25,524 bases of DNA, from NCBI GenBank assembly GCA_012727745.1, contig JAAYGJ010000217.1:1-25524 (forward strand), written 5' to 3'. Of the stretch, positions 1 through 7,305 are shown one piece after another. Both the position numbers and the translations under genes were made by a program. How positions within the stretch are numbered: the stretch's first letter is position 1; each line of letters starts with the position of its first letter. This DNA comes from Clostridia bacterium (GTDB lineage Bacteria > Bacillota > DSM-521 > Neomoorellales > Neomoorellaceae). Under the pieces are notes generated by a model. The model was not told where the DNA came from and searched no databases. It saw nothing but the letters and a program-made list of their open reading frames with translations.

Positions 1-95
1 ATCCATGACCCGCCGGTACTGCTGCTGGATGAGCCGGCCAGCGGGTCCAGGCCGCTGGCCGGCTCATCCAGCAGCAGTACCGGCGGGTCATGGAT
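1..95. repeat. Perfect 44-bp fold-back inverted repeat at window edge
   Basis: Bases 1-44 are the exact reverse complement of 52-95, around a 7-nt centre (45-51). The right arm is the Walker B region of the ABC ATPase gene (DEPASGLD). The left arm is the same coding stretch copied in the opposite direction. A perfect inverted copy of a conserved coding motif starting at base 1 of a contig is what a snap-back or chimeric read end produces. A real hairpin would have to coincide with an intact Walker B codon frame. I read it as an assembly artefact, so bases 1-44 should not be trusted as genome sequence. Confidence 0.9.
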
Positions 96-536
96 CAAAG
101 CCCGGGCCAGGCACAGGCGCTGCTGCATGCCCCGGGAAAGTGTATCAACAAAAGCGTCCGCCTTGTGACTTAAGTCAAGCAGCTCCAGCAAACCATCGCG
201 CAAGTTACGAGCTGTTGCGCCCCGGATACCGTAGGCGGCGGCATAAAACTCCAGGTATTCCCCTACCCTTAAATCATCATAGACACCGAAAAAATCGGGC
301 ATATAGCCGATCAAATCCCGTACCTGCCGCGGCTGGCGCCGGAGGTCATAGCCGCCAATAGTAACGCTGCCGCTGTCGGGCAGGAGCAGGCCAGCCAGAA
401 TGCGTAAGGTGGTAGTCTTCCCAGCCCCATTCTGGCCGATAAACCCGTATACAGCCCCTTCTGGGACTGCCATATCCAGGCCGTCAAGGGCTCTAACGCG
501 GCCGTAGTTCTTGGTGAGCTTACTGGTAACAATCAT
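1..536 (-). CDS. ABC transporter ATP-binding protein, C-terminus missing
   Basis: This is the nucleotide-binding subunit of an ABC transporter; it would hydrolyse ATP on the cytoplasmic face of a membrane permease. From the ATG at 536 the protein shows Walker A (GQNGAGKTT, about residues 36-44), an S-x-G-M-Q-Q signature near residue 133 (LSRGMQQRL), and Walker B followed by a D-loop (LLLDEPASGLD, about residues 152-162). The gene continues off the left edge, and everything after the D-loop comes from the inverted copy at 1-44, so only 45-536 is reliable. The start is supported by GGAGGAG six bases upstream. It follows the 888-residue exported protein gene by about 60 bp on the same strand, which suggests one operon and a shared transport function. 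Sequence style is the CcmA / ABC-2 / drug- and gliding-type exporter group; the substrate is unknown. Confidence 0.88.
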   Translation of the reverse strand, partial: MIVTSKLTKNYGRVRALDGLDMAVPEGAVYGFIGQNGAGKTTTLRILAGLLLPDSGSVTIGGYDLRRQPRQVRDLIGYMPDFFGVYDDLRVGEYLEFYAAAYGIRGATARNLRDGLLELLDLSHKADAFVDTLSRGMQQRLCLARALIHDPPVLLLDEPASGLDPLAGSSSSSTGGSW

Positions 537-599
537 CGGCTCTCCTCCACTCAGATCGGACCTTACACCAAGCCGCCAGGCTGTTTTTCACCGCTTCTC

Positions 600-3266
600 T
601 CATTCCCTCACACCCTGGTAGGCTACTGCAGGGGGCAGGAAATAAAAGGGCTTGCCCCCGGTGGCCTGGCTGTCATTGATGCGCAGGCGCACCTCGCCGT
701 CAGGGGCAGCATAGCTGCCCGGCAGGCGGAAACTGTTGGCGCCGGACAATTCTTCCCAGCGCCCGGCCGTCGGATTATAAATCTCCAGGGCCCCGGCAGC
801 CACCGGCGCCGCCTGCTGGGCCGGAGGCCCTACGCCCCTTGCAAGCCCCCCTGCCAGTTGCTGGGCCGGGAAGAAAGGCAAATTAACGGTTATTTCCTGC
901 AGCTTCGCTTCCGGCGGCAGCAAGGGCCGGAAGGCATAGATCAGATAACCATCGTCAATACTGATGGCGTTACCGTGTCCAGAAGAGCTGCGCATATCCC
1001 CGTCCACCAGTTGCGGCTGTATCAGGCCCGCTGGCAGGGTAAAAGTCCCGGCAGGTATGTTCAATACCGGCCGCAGGTGCCACATGGTCAGATAATATTT
1101 GCGGCCTTTAGTAACCTCCAGTTCCAGGTCTGCCATCGGCGCTTCACTGAAAGCCACCAGGGTTAAAGGTACACTATTATTAAGGCCCCAGAAATCGTTG
1201 TTAAGAAAGCGGTTCAGCAGGTTGGCCCGGCGCCGTTCGTCCACCGTCAGGTTCCGGGAAGGGCGCAACGGCTCCGACCACGCCGGTAAAGCAACAGCTT
1301 TACTTGACAGGGCAGCTGAACTTACCGCTGCCGGGGCCGCAGCCCCGCTGCCGCCAGATGTATTCGCCGGCGCCGGGGGTACAAAAAGCTGCCAGTCCAT
1401 AATCCCGCTCATACTGGAATAGCCCCTCGGGTCAAAGCTAGTAGCCGGCGGCGTTATCTCCAGGCAAACCGGCACTTCTTCCCCCGGCGCCAGGCTAGGA
1501 ATCACCTGGAAATCGGTCCCGGCAATGAGAGCTACATGATCCAGAGTAAATTCGGTGCCATTATATATTTTTCCTAACAAGGTCCCTCCCAGGGCCCGGT
1601 CCTGCACCGTGACTTCAGCCGTCAAACCCTGATAATTGTCGCCTGTCTCCAGGCGGAAGCCCAGGCTGCGCATACCCCACTGGGACAAATAATTAAAATC
1701 TACCGTTAAATCATTGCCATAAACAATAGTATAGGGAGGAGGGCCGTCTTCTTCTCCCAGGTCCCAGCTACCACCGATGTCGCTCACTTGTACCGGTACT
1801 TCCGGATCAGCCAGCCGCGCCTGAAAATTAGCAGCCGTAGGAGCATAATAGCCGACAGCCGTCAGCATATTGCCCCGTTCCTGGCCCGTCTGAGTTACCA
1901 CCCGGACCGCATTGATTAACACATTGCCGCCACTGCCGAGCATGTATACATAAACACCGGCGGCAAACAACATCCCCAGCAGGGGTACTGCCAGCCAGGC
2001 ATATTCCGGTCGCTGCCGGCGGCGCAGCCACAAATAAATAACCGGCCCGGCCAGGAAAGTAAATACTAACAAATATAAGGCCGCCACCCGCGCCGGGGGA
2101 AAAGTAGCTGCCGGCAAATAGCGGGTATAGCTTAGCAAGTCAGCGGCCCGGTTGAAAGGTATTCCCGGTCTGGCCATACCATATTTCATTTGTATTTCCG
2201 CCTCAGCCGGGGGCTGCAATAATTTTAACCACAGGGCAGGCCCCAGGTTACCGCTCCGCCAGGGCTCCAGCAAAGGATCAAAGGCCAGCACCCGCAACAG
2301 CCCGGCACCCGGCTTGGCCTCCAGGCCCAGGCTGAGAGCATCCCCCAGGGGGGTTGCCCGGCTGCTTTGTAATTCAGCCACAGTTGCCGCCTGCCCGGCA
2401 ACGCTACCAAGCTCCAGCCAGCGGGCTGCCTCCTGCCAGTCCTCACAGGTATAAGTGCCGCTAACACTAATTTCCTGCATTTCCGGCGCTAAAATCGCCA
2501 GGGACTGCTGGATGCCGGCACCGCCGCCCAAAATTAGCTGACCCCCCTGCTTTACCCAATCAGCCAGGGCCTGGCGCTGGGAAGGAGTCAGAGTACTGCC
2601 ATCAAAGCCAGTCACCACTATAGTACTAAAAGCCTCCAGGTGCTCGGCTGCTTGAGGCAACAGTTCTGTCTTCAGGGGCAGTATTAAAGGCGCCCGCGGC
2701 ACCCCGTCGGAAGACGTCAGCCGCACTCTTTCGAGAGCCGGCGGTACCTGCCCCAGCACACCAATTGCTCCTAGCGACAGGTTGCTAGTTGCCGGCTCGG
2801 GCAATTTCTCCTCGACGCTAGCCAGGACTTGCTCGCCATCCCGGAAGCGAAAGGTTATTTTTTCAGGAGCACGGAGGGGAAACCACAGGGTTAGCTCCTT
2901 GCTGCTGCCCGCCGGCAACACCATCTGTTCGCCGTAGGCTGCAGCCGGGGTATAGAGGGGCGGCCTTAACGGCGGAGTTCCCGGCGGAGAATTAGCCGGC
3001 GGCGGAAAAGTATGCTTATAATAGGTCACAACTTCAACAACGCCTTCCAGGTCTTCCGCTCCTGGATTATGTAAATTGACTACAGCCGGCAGCATCTGCC
3101 CTGGTACCCCTTGCCCCTCCCAGCCGACCTCAGCCTTAATTTCCACTTCAGCCGGAGCGGCCGCAGCCTGAATAACAGCAGCTGCCAGACTAAACAAACA
3201 TATTAAAAAAAGGCGGGCAACTAAGATAACAGCCTGCCTGCCAATTCGATTGAGCGCGTCATTCAC
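600..3266 (-). CDS. Large exported membrane protein with GATase-like domain, ABC-linked
   Basis: The gene encodes 888 residues of unassigned function. An N-terminal signal or anchor segment lies at about 12-36, followed by a beta-rich extracytoplasmic part. A Rossmann-like stretch at about 208-255 (STIVVTGFDGSTLT, then WVKQGGQLILGGGAG) resembles the class I glutamine-amidotransferase-like fold seen in DUF4350/GldG-type envelope proteins; I see no clear catalytic Cys nucleophile. Two membrane helices at about 393-413 and 424-445 flank a short Arg-rich loop (RRRQRPEY), which should be cytoplasmic. The C-terminal 440 residues would then lie outside and are beta-rich, with Pro/Ala/Ser linkers. 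The ABC ATPase gene follows directly, so an export or envelope role with that transporter is inferred. A family-level homology search is needed for a name. Confidence 0.85.
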   Translation of the reverse strand: MNDALNRIGRQAVILVARLFLICLFSLAAAVIQAAAAPAEVEIKAEVGWEGQGVPGQMLPAVVNLHNPGAEDLEGVVEVVTYYKHTFPPPANSPPGTPPLRPPLYTPAAAYGEQMVLPAGSSKELTLWFPLRAPEKITFRFRDGEQVLASVEEKLPEPATSNLSLGAIGVLGQVPPALERVRLTSSDGVPRAPLILPLKTELLPQAAEHLEAFSTIVVTGFDGSTLTPSQRQALADWVKQGGQLILGGGAGIQQSLAILAPEMQEISVSGTYTCEDWQEAARWLELGSVAGQAATVAELQSSRATPLGDALSLGLEAKPGAGLLRVLAFDPLLEPWRSGNLGPALWLKLLQPPAEAEIQMKYGMARPGIPFNRAADLLSYTRYLPAATFPPARVAALYLLVFTFLAGPVIYLWLRRRQRPEYAWLAVPLLGMLFAAGVYVYMLGSGGNVLINAVRVVTQTGQERGNMLTAVGYYAPTAANFQARLADPEVPVQVSDIGGSWDLGEEDGPPPYTIVYGNDLTVDFNYLSQWGMRSLGFRLETGDNYQGLTAEVTVQDRALGGTLLGKIYNGTEFTLDHVALIAGTDFQVIPSLAPGEEVPVCLEITPPATSFDPRGYSSMSGIMDWQLFVPPAPANTSGGSGAAAPAAVSSAALSSKAVALPAWSEPLRPSRNLTVDERRRANLLNRFLNNDFWGLNNSVPLTLVAFSEAPMADLELEVTKGRKYYLTMWHLRPVLNIPAGTFTLPAGLIQPQLVDGDMRSSSGHGNAISIDDGYLIYAFRPLLPPEAKLQEITVNLPFFPAQQLAGGLARGVGPPAQQAAPVAAGALEIYNPTAGRWEELSGANSFRLPGSYAAPDGEVRLRINDSQATGGKPFYFLPPAVAYQGVRE

Positions 3267-3424
3267 TTCCCCAAAGCCCCCTGCAAACTTTAATTCCCCG
3301 TATTTTTCCTAACAATCCTGTTTGCCTTAATCGTTTTAATAATAGACGCAAATAAAAGGTAAAAAGTTCCCTCTTAAGAAATTTTTTATATATTAATTGT
3401 GTTAGCTTCGATATTATACGGGCT
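3267..3424 (-). promoter_or_regulatory. AT-rich gap with candidate promoter for the ABC-linked operon
   Basis: This 158-bp gap holds no ORF that I can support. On the minus strand a perfect TATAAT lies at 3413-3418, with a poor -35 (ATGAAA, 4 of 6) 17 bp upstream at 3436-3441, inside the end of the upstream gene. The rest is AT-rich leader sequence. The -10 is good but the -35 is weak, so this is a candidate only. No convincing terminator for the upstream gene was seen. Confidence 0.35.
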
Positions 3425-4729
3425 TCAAGTAATTATTTCATAGACCAGCGGCTGAGGCTGGGGTGGGGTTTCTGCCAGGGTATAGGCAGCCAGGAATTTC
3501 TCCCGGGCCATTGCTAGGCGGGCCGGGTCATTGCCGTGGAGAATTGCCAGGGGCTCCCCTGCCTCAAGATAATCGCCGCGGCGCTTCTTTAATTCTATGC
3601 CTACCGCCAGATCAATGGGGCTATCTTTACTGAGCCGCCCGGCTCCTAGCAGCATCGCCGCTTCCCCTACCTGGCGCGCCTGCACTTTACTTATATAGCC
3701 GCTGCCGGGGGCAGTGACAAGCAGTTTTTGTTCAGCCTGCGGCAGCAGGTCAGGATTATCAACTACTGCCGCCTCGCCGCCCTGGGCACTGATAAACTCC
3801 TTCAGTTTAAGCAAACCTTGCCCCTTGGCCAGCAATTCTTCCAGCTGCCGGCGCCCCTCAGTTGCATCGGCCGCTGCCCCGGCCAGGTACAGCATCTGGC
3901 TGCCCAAGGTCAGACAAAGCTCCAGCAGGGCTTCCGACCCCTGACCGGCCAGTACGGCAATAGCTTCCCTGACCTCCAGGGCATTACCCACTTTCATCCC
4001 CAGGGGTTCATCCATATTGGTGATAACGGCAACAGTCTGCCTTCCCATCTCCTTGCCGATGGCTACCATGGTCCGGGCCAGTTCCCGGGCTCTCTCCAGT
4101 TCAGACATAAAAGCACCGCTGCCGACCTTGACATCCAGGACTATGGCCCCGGCCCCGGCAGCAATTTTTTAGCTCATCACACTGCTGGCAATCAAAGGAA
4201 TGCTCTCCACTGTGGCTGTAACATCCCGCAAAGCATATAATTTGCCATCGGCAGGCACCAGATTGCCGGTCTGAGCGGTGATAGCCAGGCCGATGTCCTG
4301 CACCTGCCTCAGCAGTTCCTGCCGTGACAACTGCACCCGGAAGCCGGGAATGGACTCCAGTTTGTCTATGGTGCCGCCCGTATGACCCAGACCCCGGCCG
4401 GCCATTTTGACCACCGGGACCCCGGCAGCAGCCACCAGGGGGGCCAGCACCAGGGTAGTAGTATCGGCCACGCCGCCGGTGCTGTGTTTATCCACCTTTA
4501 CCCCGGGGATGGGGCTCAAATCGATCTGTTCCCCTGAAGCTACCATCGCCCGGGTAAGTGCTGTTGTCTCTTCCCGGTTCAGGCCCCGGAAATAGATAGC
4601 CATCAGCAGGGCAGCCATCTGGTAATCGGGTATGTCGCCGGCAGTATAGCCCCGAATCAACGCTTCAATTTCATTTGCCGTCAAAGGTAAACCTTCCCGC
4701 TTGCGGTAAATTAAATCGGCCACCTGCAC
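3425..4729 (-). pseudogene. pdp: Pyrimidine-nucleoside phosphorylase, interrupted by in-frame TAA
   Basis: The intact enzyme splits uridine and (deoxy)thymidine with phosphate, releasing base and (deoxy)ribose-1-phosphate. From GTG at 4729 the frame gives 186 residues, TAA at 4169-4171, then 247 more residues in the same frame to TGA at 3425. With one residue in place of the stop, the length is 434, the normal family size. The glycosyltransferase signature is present (KVDKHSTGGVADTT near 79-92, then GRGLGHTGGTIDKLES), Arg168 and Ser183 are in place, and the C-terminal PYNP_C domain is complete. The stop sits at position 187, where the family has its phosphate/substrate-contacting Lys. AAA to TAA is a single base change. 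No ribosome site precedes the next Met (4108), so the C-terminal piece is unlikely to be made well. A recent nonsense mutation or a base-call error are the two readings. Confidence 0.9.
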
Positions 4730-4741
4730 CTAAAACACCCC

Positions 4742-4766
4742 ATTAAGCTGAAAATCCCAGCTTAAT
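4742..4766. other. Hairpin between iorB and pdp
   Basis: A perfect 9-bp stem (ATTAAGCTG / CAGCTTAAT) with a 7-nt loop lies just upstream of the pdp ribosome-binding region. It lacks an adjacent T-run on either strand, so it is not a typical terminator. It could be an mRNA stability or translation-tuning element. Confidence 0.4.
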
Positions 4767-4791
4767 TATTGCTTAAACAAGCCAGCCAGAG

Positions 4792-5370
4792 CTATTGTTC
4801 CCAACCAAGCTGGAAGGCTTTCTGATTAACTTCCAGGAAGCGCTGCGGCACCGAAGCCGCCAGGGCTGCCTCCCAGGACTCCCTGTCAAAAGGCAGCTGT
4901 TTGGCTAAAGCCCCCAGCAGAACAATGTTGGCGGTCTTAACATTACCCGCCTGTCGGGCCAGGCTGACGGCATCTATTACCAGCATCCTTTTCACCAGTT
5001 CCTCCATTTCCGCCAGCAGGTTCGCCGGGTAAGCGGCAGCTCCGGTCAAGACCGGCAGCGGCGGTAGCTCCTGGTCATTTACAATCAGCATACCGTCTGC
5101 CTTGAGGTAAGGTAGCCAGCGCCTAGCTTCCAGTTTTTCAAATGCCACCAGATAATCAGCGGTGCCGGGGGTCATCACCGGAGCGTAAACCCGGGGGCCA
5201 AAACGCAGCTGAGTCACTACGCTGCCGCCCCGCTGGGCCATGCCGTGGATGTCTGATACCTTTACCTCAACCCCGGCCGCTACTGCTGTCCGGGCCAGGA
5301 CTCGACCGGCCAGAATGGTCCCCTGGCCGCCAACGCCCACCAGCAAAACATTAGTAACCTTATTACTCAT
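4792..5370 (-). CDS. iorB: Indolepyruvate:ferredoxin oxidoreductase, beta subunit
   Basis: This is the small subunit of the two-subunit enzyme that oxidatively decarboxylates aryl 2-oxo acids (indolepyruvate, phenylpyruvate) to aryl-acetyl-CoA, with ferredoxin as electron acceptor, in the cytoplasm. The 192-residue protein is a pyruvate/ketoisovalerate oxidoreductase gamma-type domain. It opens with LLVGVGGQGTILAGRVLA (about 8-26), the dinucleotide-fold-like loop of this family, then SDIHGMAQRGGSV (about 39-51), the highly conserved gamma-domain motif. Its ATG overlaps the stop of iorA (ATGA at 5367-5370), so the two subunits are translationally coupled. Length is typical of IorB. Confidence 0.95.
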   Translation of the reverse strand: MSNKVTNVLLVGVGGQGTILAGRVLARTAVAAGVEVKVSDIHGMAQRGGSVVTQLRFGPRVYAPVMTPGTADYLVAFEKLEARRWLPYLKADGMLIVNDQELPPLPVLTGAAAYPANLLAEMEELVKRMLVIDAVSLARQAGNVKTANIVLLGALAKQLPFDRESWEAALAASVPQRFLEVNQKAFQLGWEQ

Positions 5371-7151
5371 TTTGCCTCACCTGCTTTCACAATGGCTTGC
5401 GCCGGGCAGACCTGAGCGCAGAGGGTACAACCGTTACACTGGAGGGGATCGATTACCGCCTGCTCACCGTTAAAAGACAGGGCCGGGCAACCCAGCTCCA
5501 GGCACTCCTCACAACCCAGGCAGCTTAACTCGTCCACAGCACAGCTTGTCTTAACTCCTTTCTCCAGGAGGGCGCAGGGACGCCGGGCAATAATTACCGA
5601 AGGGCCGGCGGCTGTCGTTTCCTCTTTAACAGCCTTTTCGACTGCCTCCAGATCATAACTGTCTACTAGCTGCACCCGCTCAACACCAAGGGCGCGGACA
5701 ATTTGCTCCAGGTCTGCTTTGGGGGCAGGTTTCATGGCAACGGTAAAGCCGGTGCCGGGATGTTGCTGGTGTCCGGTCATGGCCGTAGTACCGTTGTCGA
5801 GAATAATTAAAGTGCCATTGCCGCCGTTATAGACCATGTCCAGCAGGCCGGTCATGCCGGAATGCAAAAAGGTAGAATCGCCGATAACCGCTACTACCTG
5901 GCGGGAAAAATCGGCTCCGCGGGCCTTTTCCAGGCCCATGGCCACGCCCAAGCTGGCACCCATGCAGATGCAGGTATCCATCGCCTTTAACGGCGCTGTC
6001 GCCCCCAGAGTATAACAGCCAATATCACCGGCTACTACCAGTTGTAATTTTTTTAAAGTGTAAAATATACCGCGGTGGGGACAGCCGGGACACATCAGCG
6101 GTGGCCTGGCAGGTAGCTCACTGGCTTCAGTTGCCGCTGCATCCTGTTTTTCATCCCCGGCTGCGGGGGCCAGCTGCGGCTCTACGGCAGCCACCTGTTT
6201 TCCCACAGTCCGGGCAACAATAGCAGGATTCAGTTCATCCACCCTGGGCAGCAGTTCTTTGCCGGTAACTTTGAGGCCCCGGGCGCGGATTTGCTCCTCC
6301 AGAAAAGGCTCTAATTCTTCAACTACATAGCAGATATCTACCGCTGCGATAAATTCTTTGAGCAGCTTGTCCGGCAGGGGATAAGTCAAGCCTAATTTCA
6401 GGACTGAAACCCCGGGCAAAGCTTCTTTGACATACTGGTAGGCTACTCCGGCAGTGATGACTCCCACCCGCCGGTCAGCCCATTCGATCCGGTTCAGAGA
6501 AGTAGTTTCAGCAAAAGCCTCCAGCCGCCGGCGCCGCTCTTCCACTACATAATGGCGGGCTTTGCCGTAAACCGGCAGCATTACATACTTGGACGGATCC
6601 TTAACATAATCGCGGAGCGGCAGCTCCCGGCGCTCGCCCAGCTCCACCAGGCTGTAAGCGTGAGCGATACGGGTAGTCAAACGCAGCAGCACCGGAGTAT
6701 CATATTCTTCGCTGAGCTTAAAAGCTAAGGCTGTCATATCTTTGACTTCCTGGCTGTCTGCCGGTTCCAGGCACGGGATCTGAGCCATGCGGGCATAAAA
6801 ACGGTTGTCCTGTTCATTCTGAGAACTAAAGAGTCCCGGGTCGTCAGCCGAAACCAGCACCAGGCCGGCATTAACCCCGGTATAGGCCAGGGTCATAAAG
6901 GGATCGGCAGCCACATTGAGGCCAACATGCTTCATAGCTGCTAAAGACCTGGCCCCGCCTATAGCCGCGCCAATGGCTACCTCCAGGGCGACTTTTTCGT
7001 TGGGAGCCCATTCTGCATATACTTCGGGGTAACCGGCCAGAGCCTCAATTATCTCGGTGCTGGGCGTCCCCGGGTATGCCGTCGCCACCCGCAGTCCTGC
7101 CTCCCAGGCGCCACGGGCCAGGGCATGGTTACCAATTAAAAGTTCTTTCAC
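5367..7151 (-). CDS. iorA: Indolepyruvate:ferredoxin oxidoreductase, alpha subunit
   Basis: This is the large, cofactor-bearing subunit of IOR. The N-terminal pyrimidine-binding region opens with GNHALARGAWEAG and ATAYPGTPSTEI (about 7-36), typical of 2-oxoacid:ferredoxin oxidoreductases. The TPP/Mg-binding domain spans about 375-500 with GDIGCYTLG and the VIGDSTFLHSG ... LDNGTTAMTGHQQ motif. The C-terminus carries two 4Fe-4S motifs: CLGCEECLELGCP and CNGCTLCAQVCP. I chose GTG at 7151 (594 residues) over the longer reading starting at 7181, because GAGAGGTG lies just upstream and homologues start with KELLIGN. An Ala/Glu-rich linker sits near residues 335-352. It forms one transcript with iorB from the promoter at 7207-7235. 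In amino-acid-using anaerobes the enzyme serves aromatic amino acid breakdown or, in reverse, synthesis. Confidence 0.95.
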   Translation of the reverse strand: MKELLIGNHALARGAWEAGLRVATAYPGTPSTEIIEALAGYPEVYAEWAPNEKVALEVAIGAAIGGARSLAAMKHVGLNVAADPFMTLAYTGVNAGLVLVSADDPGLFSSQNEQDNRFYARMAQIPCLEPADSQEVKDMTALAFKLSEEYDTPVLLRLTTRIAHAYSLVELGERRELPLRDYVKDPSKYVMLPVYGKARHYVVEERRRRLEAFAETTSLNRIEWADRRVGVITAGVAYQYVKEALPGVSVLKLGLTYPLPDKLLKEFIAAVDICYVVEELEPFLEEQIRARGLKVTGKELLPRVDELNPAIVARTVGKQVAAVEPQLAPAAGDEKQDAAATEASELPARPPLMCPGCPHRGIFYTLKKLQLVVAGDIGCYTLGATAPLKAMDTCICMGASLGVAMGLEKARGADFSRQVVAVIGDSTFLHSGMTGLLDMVYNGGNGTLIILDNGTTAMTGHQQHPGTGFTVAMKPAPKADLEQIVRALGVERVQLVDSYDLEAVEKAVKEETTAAGPSVIIARRPCALLEKGVKTSCAVDELSCLGCEECLELGCPALSFNGEQAVIDPLQCNGCTLCAQVCPAQAIVKAGEAK

Positions 7152-7206
7152 AATTTCACCTCTCCCACAAAACTTCCTCAAGCCGGACGCAACCGGCCAC
7201 TAACCT

Positions 7207-7235
7207 ATTGTAACTTAACCTGGCCCTGATGTCAC
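7207..7235 (-). promoter_or_regulatory. Sigma-A-type promoter of iorAB
   Basis: On the minus strand, GTGACA (7230-7235, 5 of 6 to TTGACA) is followed after exactly 17 bp by TACAAT (7207-7212, 5 of 6 to TATAAT). Transcription would start near 7200, giving a leader of about 50 nt before the iorA GTG. The leader contains a small GCCGG/CCGGC stem. The -35 starts directly next to the hairpin at 7236-7276. Confidence 0.7.
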
Positions 7236-7276
7236 TAGAAGCCATTGACTCGGTTTAACCTTGCCAATGGCTTCTA
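7236..7276 (-). terminator. 12-bp stem-loop downstream of the symporter gene
   Basis: TAGAAGCCATTG (7236-7247) pairs perfectly with CAATGGCTTCTA (7265-7276) across a 17-nt loop. It lies 30-70 nt after the symporter stop, the place for a terminator. Neither strand has a T-run directly after the stem, so it is not a canonical intrinsic terminator. It may act with Rho or protect a 3' end. Confidence 0.45.
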
Positions 7277-7305
7277 AAACCGGATGTTTATTGCATCGCT
7301 CACCT

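Noticed and set aside
5..361. 118-residue plus-strand ORF at the left edge
   Set aside because: It lies antisense to the ABC ATPase gene and starts inside the fold-back repeat; no family features are seen.
519..605. 27-codon minus-strand ORF whose ATG overlaps the stop of the 888-residue protein gene
   Set aside because: It overlaps the ATPase start, has no recognisable sequence, and the ATPase has its own strong ribosome site.
3425..4108. Separate gene for the C-terminal part of the phosphorylase
   Set aside because: It is in the same frame as the upstream part with only one stop between them, and has no ribosome site; it is better treated as one broken gene.
4169..4171. Recoding (stop read as an amino acid) at the phosphorylase TAA
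   Set aside because: TAA is not a known selenocysteine or pyrrolysine codon, and other genes in the window end normally at TAA; a mutation or base error is simpler.
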